From assembly GCF_047675955.1 (NCBI RefSeq), contig NC_132904.1, forward strand, positions 57,903,435 through 57,967,434: a stretch of DNA of 64,000 nucleotides. The letters run 5' to 3'. This DNA comes from Chlorocebus sabaeus. Taxonomy: Eukaryota; Chordata; Mammalia; Primates; Cercopithecidae. The position numbers and the translations under genes are program-made. Position 1 is the first letter of the stretch. Every line of letters starts with the position of its first letter. Positions 45,047 through 57,740 of this stretch are shown one piece after another. The notes beneath the pieces were generated by a model, which searched no databases, was not told where the DNA came from, and saw only the letters and a program-made list of their open reading frames with translations.

Positions 45047-46740
45047 AAAACTGCAATAAGAGCTACAAATCCCAAGAAGAAAAATTCAGATACTTAGAAT
45101 ATGAAAATTTTTCCTGCTGGCAAGGCTGGTGGAATGCTGGTGCTCAGATGTGTGAGAATCAGAACTATGGGGAAACTGTTCAAGGGAAAGATTCCAAAGA
45201 CTTAACACAGCAAGATCGCTCCCAGTGTCAGAAATGGTTAATACTTTCCACACAAGTACCAGGGTGTGGGAACTATGAACTGACTTTTGAAAGCAAAAAT
45301 CGCAGGAACTTAAAATATAAAAATTTTATACCTTGGCAGTCCTTAGAAACAAAAACCACCCAAGACTATGGTAGAGAAATCTACATGAGTGGTTCACATG
45401 GTTTTCAAGGGGGCAGATACCATCTTGGCATATCCAGGAAAAACCTCTCCATGGAAAAAGAACAGAAGCTCATAGTTCAGCATTCTTATATCCCAGTGGA
45501 GGAAGCCCTTCCACAGTATGTTGGGGTGATATGTCAGAAAGACCTGCTGAAAGATTCAATGGAAGAAAACTACTGTGGATGTAATAAATGTAAAGAAATT
45601 TATTGTTGGAACTCACGGTGTATTTTCCACAAGAGAAATCAACCTGGAGAAAACCTCTGTCAATGTTCTATCCGTAAAGCATGCTTCTCTCAGAGATCAG
45701 CCTTGTGTAGACATCCAAGAATCCACATAGGTAAGAAGCTGTATGGATGTGATAAAGTTGACAGTAACTTTCATCAGAGCTCAGGAGTTCACTTTCATCA
45801 GAGAGTTCACATAGGGGAGGTACCTTACAGCTGTAATGCATGTGGTAAGAGCTTCAGCCGGATCTCTAGTCTTCACAATCATCAAAGAGTTCACACAGAA
45901 GAGAAATTCTATAAAATTGAGTGTGATAAAGACCTCAGTAGGAATTCATTACTTCACATTCACCAGAGACTTCACATAGGAGAGAAGCCTTTTAAGTGCA
46001 ATCAGTGTGGTAAGAGTTTTAATCGGAGTTCAGTACTTCATGTTCATCAGAGAGTCCACACAGGAGAAAAACCATATAAGTGTGATGAGTGTGGTAAGGG
46101 CTTCAGCCAGAGCTCAAATCTTCGAATTCATCAGTTAGTACACACAGGAGAGAAGTCTTATAAATGTGAAGACTGTGGTAAGGGCTTTACCCAACGCTCA
46201 AATCTTCAAATTCATCAGAGAGTGCATACAGGAGAGAAACCTTATAAATGTGACGACTGTGGGAAGGACTTTAGTCACAGCTCAGATCTTCGCATTCATC
46301 AGAGAGTCCATACAGGGGAGAAACCCTATACTTGTCCTGAATGTGGGAAGAGCTTCAGTAAGAGTTCAAAGCTTCACACTCATCAAAGAGTACATACTGG
46401 AGAGAAACCCTACAAATGTGAAGAGTGTGGCAAGGGATTCAGTCAGCGTTCACATCTTCTCATTCATCAGAGAGTCCATACAGGAGAAAAGCCCTATAAA
46501 TGTGATGATTGTGGAAAGGGTTTTAGTCACAGTTCTAATCTTCACATTCATCAGAGGGTCCATACAGGAGAGAAACCTTATCAATGTGCTAAGTGTGGTA
46601 AAGGTTTCAGTCATAGCTCAGCTCTTCGAATTCATCAAAGAGTCCACGCAGGAGAGAAACCTTATAAATGCCATGAATATTATAAGGGATTTGATCATAA
46701 TTCACATCTTCACAATAATCATAGAAGAGGAAACTTATAA
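45047..46740 (+). CDS. ZNF214: ZNF214 last coding exon: linker and C2H2 zinc-finger array
   Basis: The single base left from the KRAB exon joins AA at 45047 to make Glu, and the frame stays open to TAA at 46738-46740. The total is 606 residues. Residues 43-300 form a linker with decayed finger-like pieces (for example CSIRKACFSQRS, where the second zinc Cys is Arg, and LYGCDKVDSNFHQ). The first complete finger is YSCNACGKSFS at residue 303. The next unit (FYKIECDKDLS) lacks a proper Cys pair. Eight consecutive canonical C2H2 fingers follow, at 28-residue spacing from residue 358 to about 576, joined by HTGEKPY-type linkers, and a final decayed unit (YKCHEYYKGF) ends the protein. It is a nuclear DNA-binding protein, presumably a KRAB repressor. 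Human ZNF214 is reported from the Beckwith-Wiedemann region 2 of 11p15. Target DNA is unknown. Confidence 0.96.
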
Positions 46741-47270
46741 ATATTGTTCATTTAGTTAACAGCTTCAATCAAAGTTTACCTAACCTTTAAACCCTAAAAT
46801 GCTGCTGATAAGGAAATCTTATAAATAACACAAGTAATCCCAAGCAACATTTATAGTTTCCCCTATCTCCCACTAAGAATTATTTGCTTCAAAAGGAGAT
46901 CTTTAGAAAAATCCCTATATATTTAAAATTATTGTGTATTTTTCTTTACCTACTATAAATATAATACAGTCATAAAATATATTAAACATTTAAGGAGAAA
47001 ACTCTTCATTCTATTTCATTCTAGTCTTTTTTTCTGTGCATTTTAGTGTGCGTGAAATTATATTGTGTGTTCAACTTTGTATTTTCACTGACTTCAAAAC
47101 ACTTAAATTTTGGTTTGAATTGAAACTGGCTGGCCATCTGTTAAACAACATCTCTTATCTCCCCTAAAAAGTCCCTAGGAAGTAACAGAAAAGATGGAAA
47201 CACACAGAACTTAAAACTCAGTTTTGGCCAGTAGAATTCAGTTGTTTATGGACACAAGCCACCTAATAAA
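46741..47270 (+). terminator. ZNF214: ZNF214 3' UTR with candidate poly(A) signals
   Basis: AT-rich 3' flank. Candidates are ATTAAA at 46981-46986 and AATAAA at 47265-47270; a further AATAAA lies at 47937-47942. Gene-length recollection for human (about 21 kb, plus the 6.2 kb L1 present here) would favour the site near 47.3 kb, but sequence alone cannot decide. Confidence 0.4.
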
Positions 47271-47980
47271 AGATAGGAAAGCATTGTATGACCTTGTGTC
47301 TGAGAGAGTGTTCTCTGAGTTATCTCTGTCAACCAGAAAACCCAGGGACTGTCCTTCTGTTGCAGGGGTGCTTCACTTTGAGGTGACCACAGTGCACTCT
47401 TATCCCTTCCGTTTCCTGGTTTTCCATGCTTAATAATAGGTTCAGATACCAAATAACAAGAAGTACAGAATTTTCTCTAAGTAAGGTGTGAAGGGTATGG
47501 ACAAAAGTGCTAGAAATGGAAGATACTCTATTAGTTCGGAATTGGAGATCCAAGCAGTAGAATTTTATTTAATCTCAGTAGAACGGAGTGGTAATAGAGA
47601 AATATCTGCAAGGACAGCATTGAACTCAGGACTCTGTGCAACGATGAACCCTGAAGCTAATTATGTAAGAAGAGAGTTTGGCCATTATGTCAGAATAGTT
47701 AAAGTTAATAGGTATACACAGTCCTAATTATTGATATACAAATAAGTAATACCAAGAGAAAAAAAAAGTGGGCATGTTTAGGAAAATTGGAATTGCAATA
47801 CTGAAGAAAAGAATATCATCCTAAAGACTTGGAAACGTATTGCCCTGAAAATTAGCTGCTGCAGGCTTCAGAGGAAATTTCCAAAAATGTTGGTGTCCTC
47901 AGTGGCATAACAGAGAACCTGAACTCAATAAAACTAGAGTAGAAAAACACAAGTAGAGAAGAGTCTCTAAAGTAAAAAGA
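47271..47980. other. Downstream of ZNF214, no gene recognised
   Basis: Open frames at 47224-47433 and 47488-47727 (plus) and on the minus strand show no domains and overlap each other, so none is called. Confidence 0.4.
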
Positions 47981-47984
47981 GAAA

Positions 47985-50640
47985 TAGGTACAACAAAGAA
48001 GGACTTCACGGAGCTCTGAAATGCTGTATCAAAATAAATGCAATAAAAAGTACAATTAACACTGAAGAATATAAAATAATTGATAGGTAATGGATAAACT
48101 TGATCTGATCTTAAATGTATCTGAAAAGGATAATGAGATGAAAACTAAGAAAAGGCAGATAGGAATATTAGAGGATGGAGATCCAGTGTGAGAATTATAG
48201 GTTTCTCTAAGGAAGGTCAAAGAACATTTGGCATGGAATCAATGATCAAAGACATTAAGAAACTTTTTCTGAGTTAAAAGTATACGGTCACTAAATTTTA
48301 GGCGAAACCAGTATTAAAGCAACCTTAGAAACAGCTTAGAAAGAAGCAATTAAAAGCATGCAGAAAGAAAAATTCTGGTTATCTGTAAAACCAAAAAGGG
48401 AGGGTGGATACAGACCTCTGCAACGGTAACCCAGAAGGCAATGGAACAGCACCTTCAGAATTTTGAGATTTGGAAAGTTTATTATCACCAAACAGTTTTA
48501 TAACAAAAGTGTCTTTCATATGTTCAGGAAACAAATATTTTTGATAAGCAAGAAAACAGTGTAGCATACATGTGCCTTAAAGAGTTTGTGAATGTGGAAA
48601 TCATGGTATAAAAGGACTAGTGATGAGCACTGAAATCAATTAGACATGCAGTTGTCTGAATAGTTTCCACAACTTCAAAAAATTAAATGTGCAAGAAAAT
48701 ATATAAATGCTGAGTGTAAAATGTACAAATGCTGAGTCTGGGTAGGAGAGTAAAGTCAGGATACCCAGTTCATATAAGCAAAGAATAATTGTTTTAGTAT
48801 AAGGATGTCCCAAATATTGCATGGGACTTACACTAAAATTTCATACATTTGAAATTCAAATTTAACTGGTCATTTCTGTTTTTATTTGCTACATCCAGCA
48901 ACCGGAGAGAGAGCATAAGTGCCACATTTCTGATCTTAAATAGCAGGGACTCATAATAACATTTTCTTTTTGACTGACAATTTAAGAAAAGTCTTTTTTT
49001 TCAAACCTAAAATTACAACTTAAAAAAATTCATATACCTTTCAAAATGGGAGAAGATAAAAGCACAAATTATTCAGTCTCTATAGCAATGACTACCAAAA
49101 CAATCCCCAAGAAGATGGCCTAAAATATTAAAATAAATGGATCAAGATGATTAAAGCTGAATGTATCAAAATATATTCAATGCTTCATTTTAAAATATTG
49201 AAAACACTGGGTTAAACATTTCTAATTATGTGCTATAACAGATGAAAATGCAATATTGCTTAAATGTGAGACCAGGTGAAAGTTTATTAGACAAACATAA
49301 AGGAGTACCTACAATATGTTTTTAAAGGTGTTAAAAATGCACTAAGTTAAACTCATTAAGTTGGGTAAAAATATAAAATCATTAGTTTTCTAAACTCTTG
49401 CATAATTCAGAAAATGTAATGGTCAAAAAATCTGGTTTTTAATAATTTAAAGAGGAACAAATAAAAATGCAGCATGAAAATAATAATAAAGGGGAAATAT
49501 AAAAGAGGACTTGACTAGAGAAGTCTTAATTTTCCTTAAGGGAATGTTCCTAATTTATATATTTATTTTAGATCTCATGAAAATTCCAATGAATTTAAGA
49601 TAAAGGTGTTCTAGTCTTTTAAGGAAAATAGACATTGGAGAAGAGCAAAGATAATTATAAGAAAGATTAATGATATTGCCCTAACATATAATAAATTGTA
49701 TATTGGTATATGAAGTTGTAATAATGGAGAATTTAATTGTATATTTGAAAAAAAAAGTTAGGATTCTAAGTCACTAAATAGTTTAGAAATATACCAGTGT
49801 ATGGATTATATATGAGTATTTTAACATATAGTGCATATGCTTATAGAGATCTGTGAATAGGAGGATTATTCAGTAAATAGTGCTAAGATCATGATTTAAC
49901 TCTTTAATAAGACTTTCATTTCATGATCTATATCAGAATAAAACATCGATTGAATACAAGTTTTTAAACTGTATTCCATGGACCTCCATGTGGTTTCATG
50001 AAGACTAGTATCTTCAGAAGCAAAACAACTGCAAGTTTAGCCACATTTTATCTCTTCATATGCAAAAGTAACTTAAGATTTTATTTTTATAAAGGAGGTT
50101 CCACTACAAAATATTTAAAATTCTCTAGAGTGGATTTTTAAACACTCAGAAAAAATACATAATTTGACCACATAAAAATTTTTAAACTGTGGGTGAAAAA
50201 CATGTAAGTCAGAAAAAAATAGGAAAAATATTTGCCATGATTATGACAGTATGAACTCTTTTTAATTAAATGGACACCTAGTTTAAAATGTTGACAACAT
50301 AAACGGACTAAAGCAATGAAGTATCACTTTTATTAATAAAAATGACAATAGCAATTTTCAGCAAGAGTATGAAGTAATGTATACTTATGTTGAGGGTAAA
50401 TTGGTAACGACTTTTTGGAAAAACAATTTGGCCAATCCTGAGCCTTAAAATTGCTGTTACTCTTTGCTACAGTAATTCTATAGGAATATGTTCTATGGAA
50501 GTAGAGTTTCATACTGTTAGGGGGCTTGTAAAGAACAGAGATCCACTCAAGTGATCTCATGTAAAGAACAGGGTTATATAACATCACATGGTAGAATCTC
50601 ATATGCACATACACAGATCCCAGGATGTTATCTCACTAAA
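47985..50640 (+). repeat. Old HAL1/L1M-type sequence, sense
   Basis: Phrases such as 'cagaaggcaatggaacagcaccttcagaattttgag' (near 48430) and 'gtaacgactttttggaaaaacaatttggcc' (near 50405) followed by 'acagtaattctataggaatatg' are sense L1M/HAL1 wording. Coverage is patchy, the middle is very AT-rich, and no ORF survives. Confidence 0.5.
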
Positions 50641-51100
50641 AGAAGTGAGGGAGCAAGTGAGCCATGGAGCTCTCCATGGAAAAAGAATTCCATATAGAGG
50701 GTAGAGCAAGTGCAAAGGGTCTGAGGCTAGGAATGGACCTGGAATGTACTGCAGCATTGTAAGGGAGAAGGAAAATAGGGAATGAAGTTAAAGGTAATAG
50801 GGGCCCTTGTAAGTAATTGTAAAGGTGTTGTCTTTTATTCTAAGTGAAGTAAAGAGTCACTGGAGGGTTTTAAGTGATATAATGTAACAAATTTAAACAG
50901 GCTTATTCTGAATGCTGTGTTAAGAATTGACAAAGTAGAGGCTAGAGCCAAAGCAGAGATTTCAATTAGGAGGTATTGCAGTTACCCCTAAAAGAGAGAA
51001 AGTGTTAAAATAGTGTTAACAGTGGAGGTGACAGAAATAATCAAATTTTGGATATATTTTGACCATGATGAATATATCAGAAATTAATTTTAAAACTGGA
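50640..51100 (+). repeat. Second copy of the ancient long repeat
   Basis: 'agtgcaaagggtctgaggctagg', 'ttttattctaagtgaagtaaagagtcactggagggttttaag' and 'aattaggaggtattgcagttac' parallel the element at 9990-14040. Confidence 0.62.
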
Positions 51101-53260
51101 CTTTAAGTAGTATTTTAATAGGTAAAAAGGAGGCCAAAATCCTTTACTACTTTACAGACAGGAAGAATTGCTTGTAAAATCTTACAGTTGAACACAGTGT
51201 TTTAGGGACAGTGAAATCAGTCTGTCTAGATTAATGTTTTAAGATTAAAACATTAACCTCAAATATCAATGTTGAGGTTTAAGCTACTCTTAAGGGACTA
51301 GAGGGTTTTATTTTTCATCTGGATAATATAAAGTTCAAGTTGTGCCATGGGAATAGTCATGCCAAACTTTGGGGAGTCAGGGTAGGCTTTCCAGAGAGAG
51401 GTTCTCATCTTAGTCCAGAATAAATTGCAATAACCTGAGGGGGTGGACAAGGAGGAGTTAAAAGTGTTTCAAGCAAAGTGAGAAAAATGCAGTTTTAGGA
51501 ATAAATATAGCCAAGTGGTTAAGAGTAAGGCTTCCTGAGCTGAGATCAGTTTTCGGGAAGACAAGGTATATTTCTACCTAATGTCAACAAACATAATCAT
51601 TGGCTCAGTGTGAACTGGGAGGAATACAGACTCTCATCGGCAATTCTGGTGAGAAAAGTATCAGAGTCAGGAAGATCCTGTCAGAAATTCCTATCAAATT
51701 GAATGATTAAATCCTAATATATATTGAATATTAATATGGGGTATGCAAAGGCTGAAAAACTATGATCCAGTCAAAAAGGCAATGCTATGGTGTGTTTCTG
51801 TTTCTGTCTAATCAGGCCCTAAAATTTGGAATACAGACCACAATCACTGCACCCATAAGATATCCTTCACTGAACTTTAAAATTAATTGTCAGATGAATT
51901 AGAACTCTAACATTCTTTAAAATAGTTTCCTGGTGAACAGTGACAGCACAGTGGCTGAAGGATTCAAAAGGCTCACTGGGGTTTTACCCAGAATCTGTCC
52001 TTTACTGATGGGTATGGGATTGGGATAATCTTTTGACCTCTCTGAGTTTACACAGCCTCAGCTATAAAATACAATGTTGAAATAAAATAGGTCCTTAGGC
52101 TACTGCCCAAACAATTTATCTTTTCTCTAGAATAGTGCCTATTCACATAATAAAGTGTTAATTTTCACAGCACACTGATTCTCAGAAGTCTTAAAAGTTT
52201 AATGTCATTAAAATTTCACAGCTGCTTTGAGAAAGGTCCCACAAGGCACATTCTATAGTCAAGAGAAATTGTGGCATAGAAAAGTTCATGATTCACCAGA
52301 GGGTGAGGTTCCTACGAGTTTCTTATCACATTTTTGTCAATGGATCAATACATAATTTGGCTTTAATAATATGTGATATTAGTATTTATTGATAAACAGT
52401 ATTAATATATCACAATATATAATATATAAAATATATATAACATTTATTATATTGATTTGTTAATATTGAACTCACAAGACAACAGCACTATAATGCCTGA
52501 AGGTAGCTTCTCTTTCACATGTATTTTTTCCTAAGGTACATCACAGCCCTCTTGTACTTAGGAACACTAGACAGCACCTTAGCACTATACTTGGGACCAT
52601 TTTAAACAGCAAAAATCAACAAAAAGCACAAAAATCCTAAAACAGCAGTAAATATATTGTGAAAAGTATGCTTTTTATGATAGGAGAGCTAAAACAAGAA
52701 GTACGGCATTGCTTTGTTCAACCTCAGCTGGTCACATGCACCTTGGGCAACTTGAAATTTGCTCTGCTCTGCACCTGTGTACAAATGACTGGGGAAAGCA
52801 CTACAAGTATTGAATTTGGTTATAAATAAATTGTAGTGAGTAGGAAATCCATTAGTAATATGGAATCCATTAGTAATGAGGTTAAACTATATAAAATCTA
52901 GGCAAGCCAATCAAACATAAAAGCATAAGAAGAACAAAAAATAGGATAAGGAAGAAAATGTAATCACAGAACACTGCTTGTCTCCATTTGGACAATATGG
53001 CATAGTCATAAAAATGTTATCACTGAAAATAAACAAAAAATTGATAGAAACTATGTTAGTAGGATCAGGGAAGGGGAAGTGAGAGGGAGTATGTAAACAC
53101 CAAATTTCCGTCTCCCATAGTAGAAAAAAATCAGAAGGGAGTACCTAAAATTGTCAGTTTTACTACATAAGCATAGTGCAGTATTTAGAAATAGGTAGAT
53201 AGATACAAAAAGAATCAGCTCAAAGTGATTCCTCTGAGGATCAGAGGCTAAAATGAAGTA
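51101..53260. other. Intergenic DNA, no gene recognised
   Basis: A probable antisense MIR lies at about 51945-52075 ('gggataatcttttgacctctctgagtttacacagcctcagctataaaatac'). The remainder is AT-rich with a TA-rich patch at 52375-52445. No supportable ORF. Confidence 0.45.
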
Positions 53261-53264
53261 GGAA

Positions 53265-53850
53265 ATAGTGTTACCAGAAAAAGAGATCCCAATCCAGACC
53301 TTAAGAGAGAACTCTTGGGTCTAAGCAGGAAGGAATTCAAGGTGAATTGCAGAGTACAGTGATAAGAGAGTTTGTTGAAAGCTATGCAGATACAGAGTAG
53401 GGTGTCCTCAGAAAAGAAATGGAGGAATGTGCCTTCTTTGTTTTAAACTCTTCTTGTATAGGGGTCTTGTCTATGTAAAAGCTATTATGTCTATGTGGGG
53501 GTAGGCTGACAGCATGACAAAATTTAGTACTTTGTTGTTTTTAAAAAGTTTTCTTTGGCATTTTAGTGCATAAGTACATCAAAGCATGACTATATCTTAA
53601 AAGCATACATTGTTATGTGATATTAGGACATCTGGACATTCTGCCATCATAGGAGTTTATCCTTGCAAGCATTAACTGCTTCCTTAACCAAAAACATGTT
53701 ATGACTATGCATTGTGACTGGCAAGGAATGTGCCTTGCTATTTTTGAGATGGAGTTGATTTAAAAATAGTATTACCATAGCTCTCCTGTGCTCCTGTTTA
53801 CTTAACAATAATGTGACTAGCCAGAACCTTAATCTGGGTCAGATGTCCCA
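53265..53850 (-). repeat. LTR-like ERV remnant, antisense
   Basis: 'agagagaactcttgggtctaagcaggaaggaattcaaggtgaattgcagagta' reads like the reversed 5' part of a class I ERV LTR, and 'actgcttccttaaccaaaaacatgttatgac' like its other end. Borders and family are uncertain. Confidence 0.4.
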
Positions 53851-54284
53851 GAATGAAAGCATACATAGTTGGATGACTAGTTCAGACCTCAGAGCTGGTA
53901 CATGTTGTTAGAAATGTGTTCATTGTAGACGCTGAAAGAAAAGTCCCAGTGGTTGATTCTATGGGCCCCTTGGTGAGGAACAGCTTTCTCACAGCATGTG
54001 ACATAATTCTGTGGCACAGCACAATCTGTCAGCCCTGTCCTCGAAATCTAATATAGCTGAGTATTTTTCCCTCTGAGGACAATTTACACATTTTATTTAC
54101 ACTTTACTGTTAGTGTAAAAAGGTTGATTTAAGACAAAGTTGATATCCTGTCATATTATTTATAGCACGTTTATCCTATTGATAGTTGCGGAAGCATCAC
54201 AGATTCTTTGACCATTATTAGCAGTCTTGGCTCTTGAAATACAACTTTGACAATATATTAATTATGCCACTTTGCTAACACTGA

Positions 54285-54680
54285 TGTTTTGATTATCTAT
54301 TGCCATTTTACATAACAGCAACCATTTTATTTGCCCACAATTGTGAAGTCTGGGCTAGGCTGAGCTGAGTTACTTGGTTCTGCTGGTCTTGCCAGTGTGC
54401 ATTTGTGTGATTGCATTAAGGAACAAGCTGGGCTGTGCTTTTTCTCTCTCCGTGTAGTTTCAGGACTTGTCCCTCTTCACATAGTTTCTACATGGCATTT
54501 CCAGCAGAATTCCTGGATTCTGCCTGGGTTTCTCAGGGATCCTAGAGCTCAAGAGCAGAAACTTCTAGTCCTTCATGAAATTTAGGTCCAAACTATCACT
54601 TCTGCCATATTCTATTAGGGAAAAAGAGTCACAGGACCACCCTAGATTCACAGGAAGGGGACTACACAATGTTATGAACA
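54285..54680 (+). repeat. Ancient mammalian repeat, copy 3
   Basis: 'gattatctattgccattttacataacagcaaccattttatttgcccacaattgtgaagtctgg' follows the same pattern as 41660 and 44195. Confidence 0.58.
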
Positions 54681-55824
54681 CCAAGAGGCGGTTCATGGGG
54701 AGATACCAGTAGAGCCAGTGGCATGCTGACAAATTGACAGGTAACTAGTTGTAGTAATAATAAGCTTGCTCTGGCTAACCGGTCAATCTAAGAGACTATA
54801 TTGGAAATTAAAAGTGGTATTAAAATATTAGCACATGAGGAGTTACAATTAATCCTACAGAAAGTCAGGGGCAAAGTAGAATTTGGACACAAAATCATGA
54901 AAATATGAACCATGCAATGAAAATATGAGAATTCTAGAAGTGTAGAAGTCATAAAGATTCTAAACCATTGTTTAGTTTACTTACAAATGTTGAACTGAGA
55001 TGAGATACAGCACAGAGGGAAAAGGAAGGCTGAGCCTGAGCTCTTAAGGAGGAAGTAAAAAAGCAGTTGTGGGTGTGTAGGAGTGACTTGTAGTTTGGTG
55101 GCAGTAAGTGCTAGAGGCCTGAGGGACTCTAGGGTAGGGCCCTCATCCACTGCGGCGGGAGGGGGAGCACTGGAGTATCAGCCCCAAGGGTGTGTGGTTC
55201 CCTAGCCCCAACCCTGCCATGGGCAGTGTCCTAGAGGAGCCAGAGGCAGGAAGGGTGCCCAGACCTTGGGCCTGTACACTGGCTGATGCTGTACATCCTG
55301 GAGGGAAGCAGGGAGGCTGGGGGAAAGTGGAACCGCAGATAACAAGGACCCATCCATTTCGACCATGAAGAAATGCAGGCAAAGAAATAGTAAGTGGTTG
55401 TCCAGAACTCTACCATGATTATTCTAAGGTTTGCGACTTGAGACTCTATGCCCTTTCCCACAGGCCAGGCAGCTTGTCCAGGATTAGTCAGGGCGTTGAG
55501 GAAAACACGCTTCTCACATGGTGAGAGACTGGAAAGCTTTGAAAAGGAGTATATAATTTTGGTATGGATATCAAGTGTGATGCTAACCTGATTTCTCGCC
55601 TTTGCCTACATATTTTGCCAATTTCCATAATGCCTTCTCCAGTCACTGGCTTGTGATTCTTTTTCATAAACAAGCTCTTATAATTGTTGCTTGATTCTCA
55701 TTTTTCCTGGTCTGCTGAATTTTTGCAGGTGTGTCACACTAATTTAAATAACTTCGATTTTATAATTTGAATATATATCCGGTAGGAACAAATATATTCT
55801 CATCACCTTTCTTTTTCAAAGTCC
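54681..55824. other. Intergenic DNA, no gene recognised
   Basis: A moderately GC-rich patch at 55130-55360 contains overlapping minus-strand open frames (79 and 76 codons) without recognisable domains. Few CpGs are present, so it is not a CpG island. Confidence 0.45.
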
Positions 55825-55860
55825 ACTGTGTGTGTGTGTGTGCGTGTGTGTGTGTGTGTT
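55825..55860 (+). repeat. (GT)n microsatellite
   Basis: About 17 GT units with a single GC interruption. Confidence 0.92.
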
Positions 55861-55979
55861 GGGGATCTGCAATTGACAAATTAGAATTAGGTAATATCCA
55901 CCTAATAGCTGTTCATATATAAAGACAACAGAAAGACATTCTTAAGAATTTTTGAAAGATAGTATTCCATTGTATACTG

Positions 55980-56265
55980 AACATTAATTTTCCTTTAAAA
56001 AGTAGATAATACATTAACGTGGCTGTAAATACAAAAGATACAGAGGTTGTAAGGTGTAAGTCTCCCTCTCACTTCTATCTCTCACGTACCCAGTACCTAT
56101 CGCTGGAGGCAGCCATTTTTTTCTGGTATCTAATGAATTATTTAAAAGCATTTTTAATACATGCATGAGCAAATACATATGCATATCTATCTTTTTAAAA
56201 TAAAAATAGTAGCATATTCTATACACAGTTCTGTGTATAATACTTTAACAGATGAGGTTTTTCAC
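55980..56265 (-). repeat. Old L1M/HAL1-type fragment, antisense
   Basis: 'gtctccctctcacttctatctctcacgtacccagtacctatcgctggaggcagcc' and 'aaatagtagcatattctatacacagttctgtg' follow reversed L1M/HAL1 wording. Confidence 0.5.
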
Positions 56266-56329
56266 CATTTTTTTGTGAGTTTGCCACTGGAAAGATTTCC
56301 CTTCACCATTGTTCTTTAAGGCTATCCTT

Positions 56330-57360
56330 GAGTGAGGCTGAGGTACAGCAGCAGTATGATTTGGGCTCCAACATACTGTTAATGAAGTAATCCATGGGCT
56401 TGCTGCCTGATACACATGGAGACCAATACCATGGCACAAACTTTCGAAAATAGAAAAGGCTTTATTGCGACTTGACCTGCAAGGAGACAGGAAGAAAGGC
56501 TCAAATCTGTCTCCCTGAGCTAGGGGCAGGGTTGGGTTTTATAAGCATAGGGCAATGAAGCATGATCTGATTGGATCTTGCAATAAGGTAGTGCTGGGAG
56601 GCATTATCTGATTGGATCCTGCCATGGAGGTGATGCCAGAGCTCAATTTGATTTGATCCTGAGTTATGACATACAGTGTCTGCTTCTTAATTCAGTTTCT
56701 GCTCCTAGGTCTGAGCATTTAGGTTCTCCCTATGGTTGCAGGCTTGGTTCATCTGGGTATACTCAGGTTACATGACCTGAGGGTCCATGGGAATTGAAAA
56801 ATAACTCACAACCTTGTTACATAAAAGTTGAACCAGATTTGTCTGGTGCAATTGCAATATTGAGCCAATTCTTCTGTGACCCAGGCCAGTGTTTTCACTT
56901 CCTCTGTCAGCTGGTCACAGGAAACTACCTTTAGGGCCATGGATACAAGTTTATGAAGAGCCAAGAGTGCAGCAGAACTAGGGAACATGAGTCTGGGCCA
57001 CCTATTAATGAAATTTTAGCCCTCTGAATCAATCTCAAACATACCATTTCCCTCCTATGAGGGACTGCTATAGTACCTATCCAATTTTATAACTTGGTTG
57101 ATCTGACAATACCCAGCTCATGGGTAGGTGTGGTGACCTAGTCATTTGATGTTCTAGGTAGGTGTTCAGTCTCCACTAGGGCCTAGTAGTATGTCAGAAG
57201 CTTCTATTCAAAGGGTGAATAATTATCTTCTCCAGAAAGAATGGCCTTGCTCCAGAGCCCATGTCTACTTCTTTTACAGGGAGGTGTAAACATGGCTAGA
57301 AAGAAGTAGGTTTGGGAAAGTGGGATGTTTGATCAGAGTGCTGATGTTTTTTCCCAGAGG
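56330..57360 (-). repeat. ERV LTR and adjoining internal-like sequence, antisense
   Basis: On the minus strand a TATAAAA box (56543-56537) is followed about 75 bp later by AATAAA (56466-56461), the usual spacing of an LTR promoter and polyadenylation signal. 56800-57360 may be ERV internal sequence. One 60-codon minus frame (56806-56988) is open, but I cannot assign it to a viral gene with confidence. Family not identified. No intact viral gene. Confidence 0.5.
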
Positions 57361-57369
57361 TCAATTGTA

Positions 57370-57439
57370 TTAGCTTGGTGCAAAAGTTTTACCATTATTT
57401 TTAATGGTAAAAACTGCAATTACTTTTGCACCAACATAA
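57370..57439 (+). mobile_element. MADE1 mariner-type MITE
   Basis: A 70-bp palindromic element: TTAGCTTGGTGCAAAAGT at the left and the complementary ACTTTTGCACCAACATAA at the right, preceded by the target TA at 57368-57369. It is about 10 bp shorter than the 80-bp consensus because the left arm lacks part of the stem. MADE1 hairpins gave rise to the miR-548 family. An antisense Alu is inserted right against its 3' edge. Confidence 0.95.
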
Positions 57440-57740
57440 TTTTTTTTTTTTTTTTTTTTTTTTTGAGACTGATCTCACTCTGTCACCCAGGCTGTAATGC
57501 ATTGGCACGATCTGGGCTCACTGCAACCTCTGCCTCCCGGCTTCAAGCAATTCTCTACCTAAGCCTCCCGAGTAGCTGGGATTATAGGCACCCGCCACCA
57601 TGCCTGGCTAATTTTTATATTTTTAGTAGAGATGGGGTTTCACCATGTTGGCCAGGCTGGTCTCAAATTCCTGACCTTATGATCTGCCTGCCTTGGCCTC
57701 CCAAAGTGCTGAGATTGCAGGCATCAGCCACCGCACTCTA
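57440..57740 (-). mobile_element. AluS-type element
   Basis: Antisense Alu from a T run of about 20 to 'ggcatcagccaccgcactct'. A 138-codon open frame across it is an Alu artefact. Confidence 0.92.

Noticed and set aside
46166..46759. 197-codon plus-strand frame overlapping the ZNF214 fingers
   Set aside because: It is an out-of-frame shadow of the repetitive zinc-finger coding sequence.
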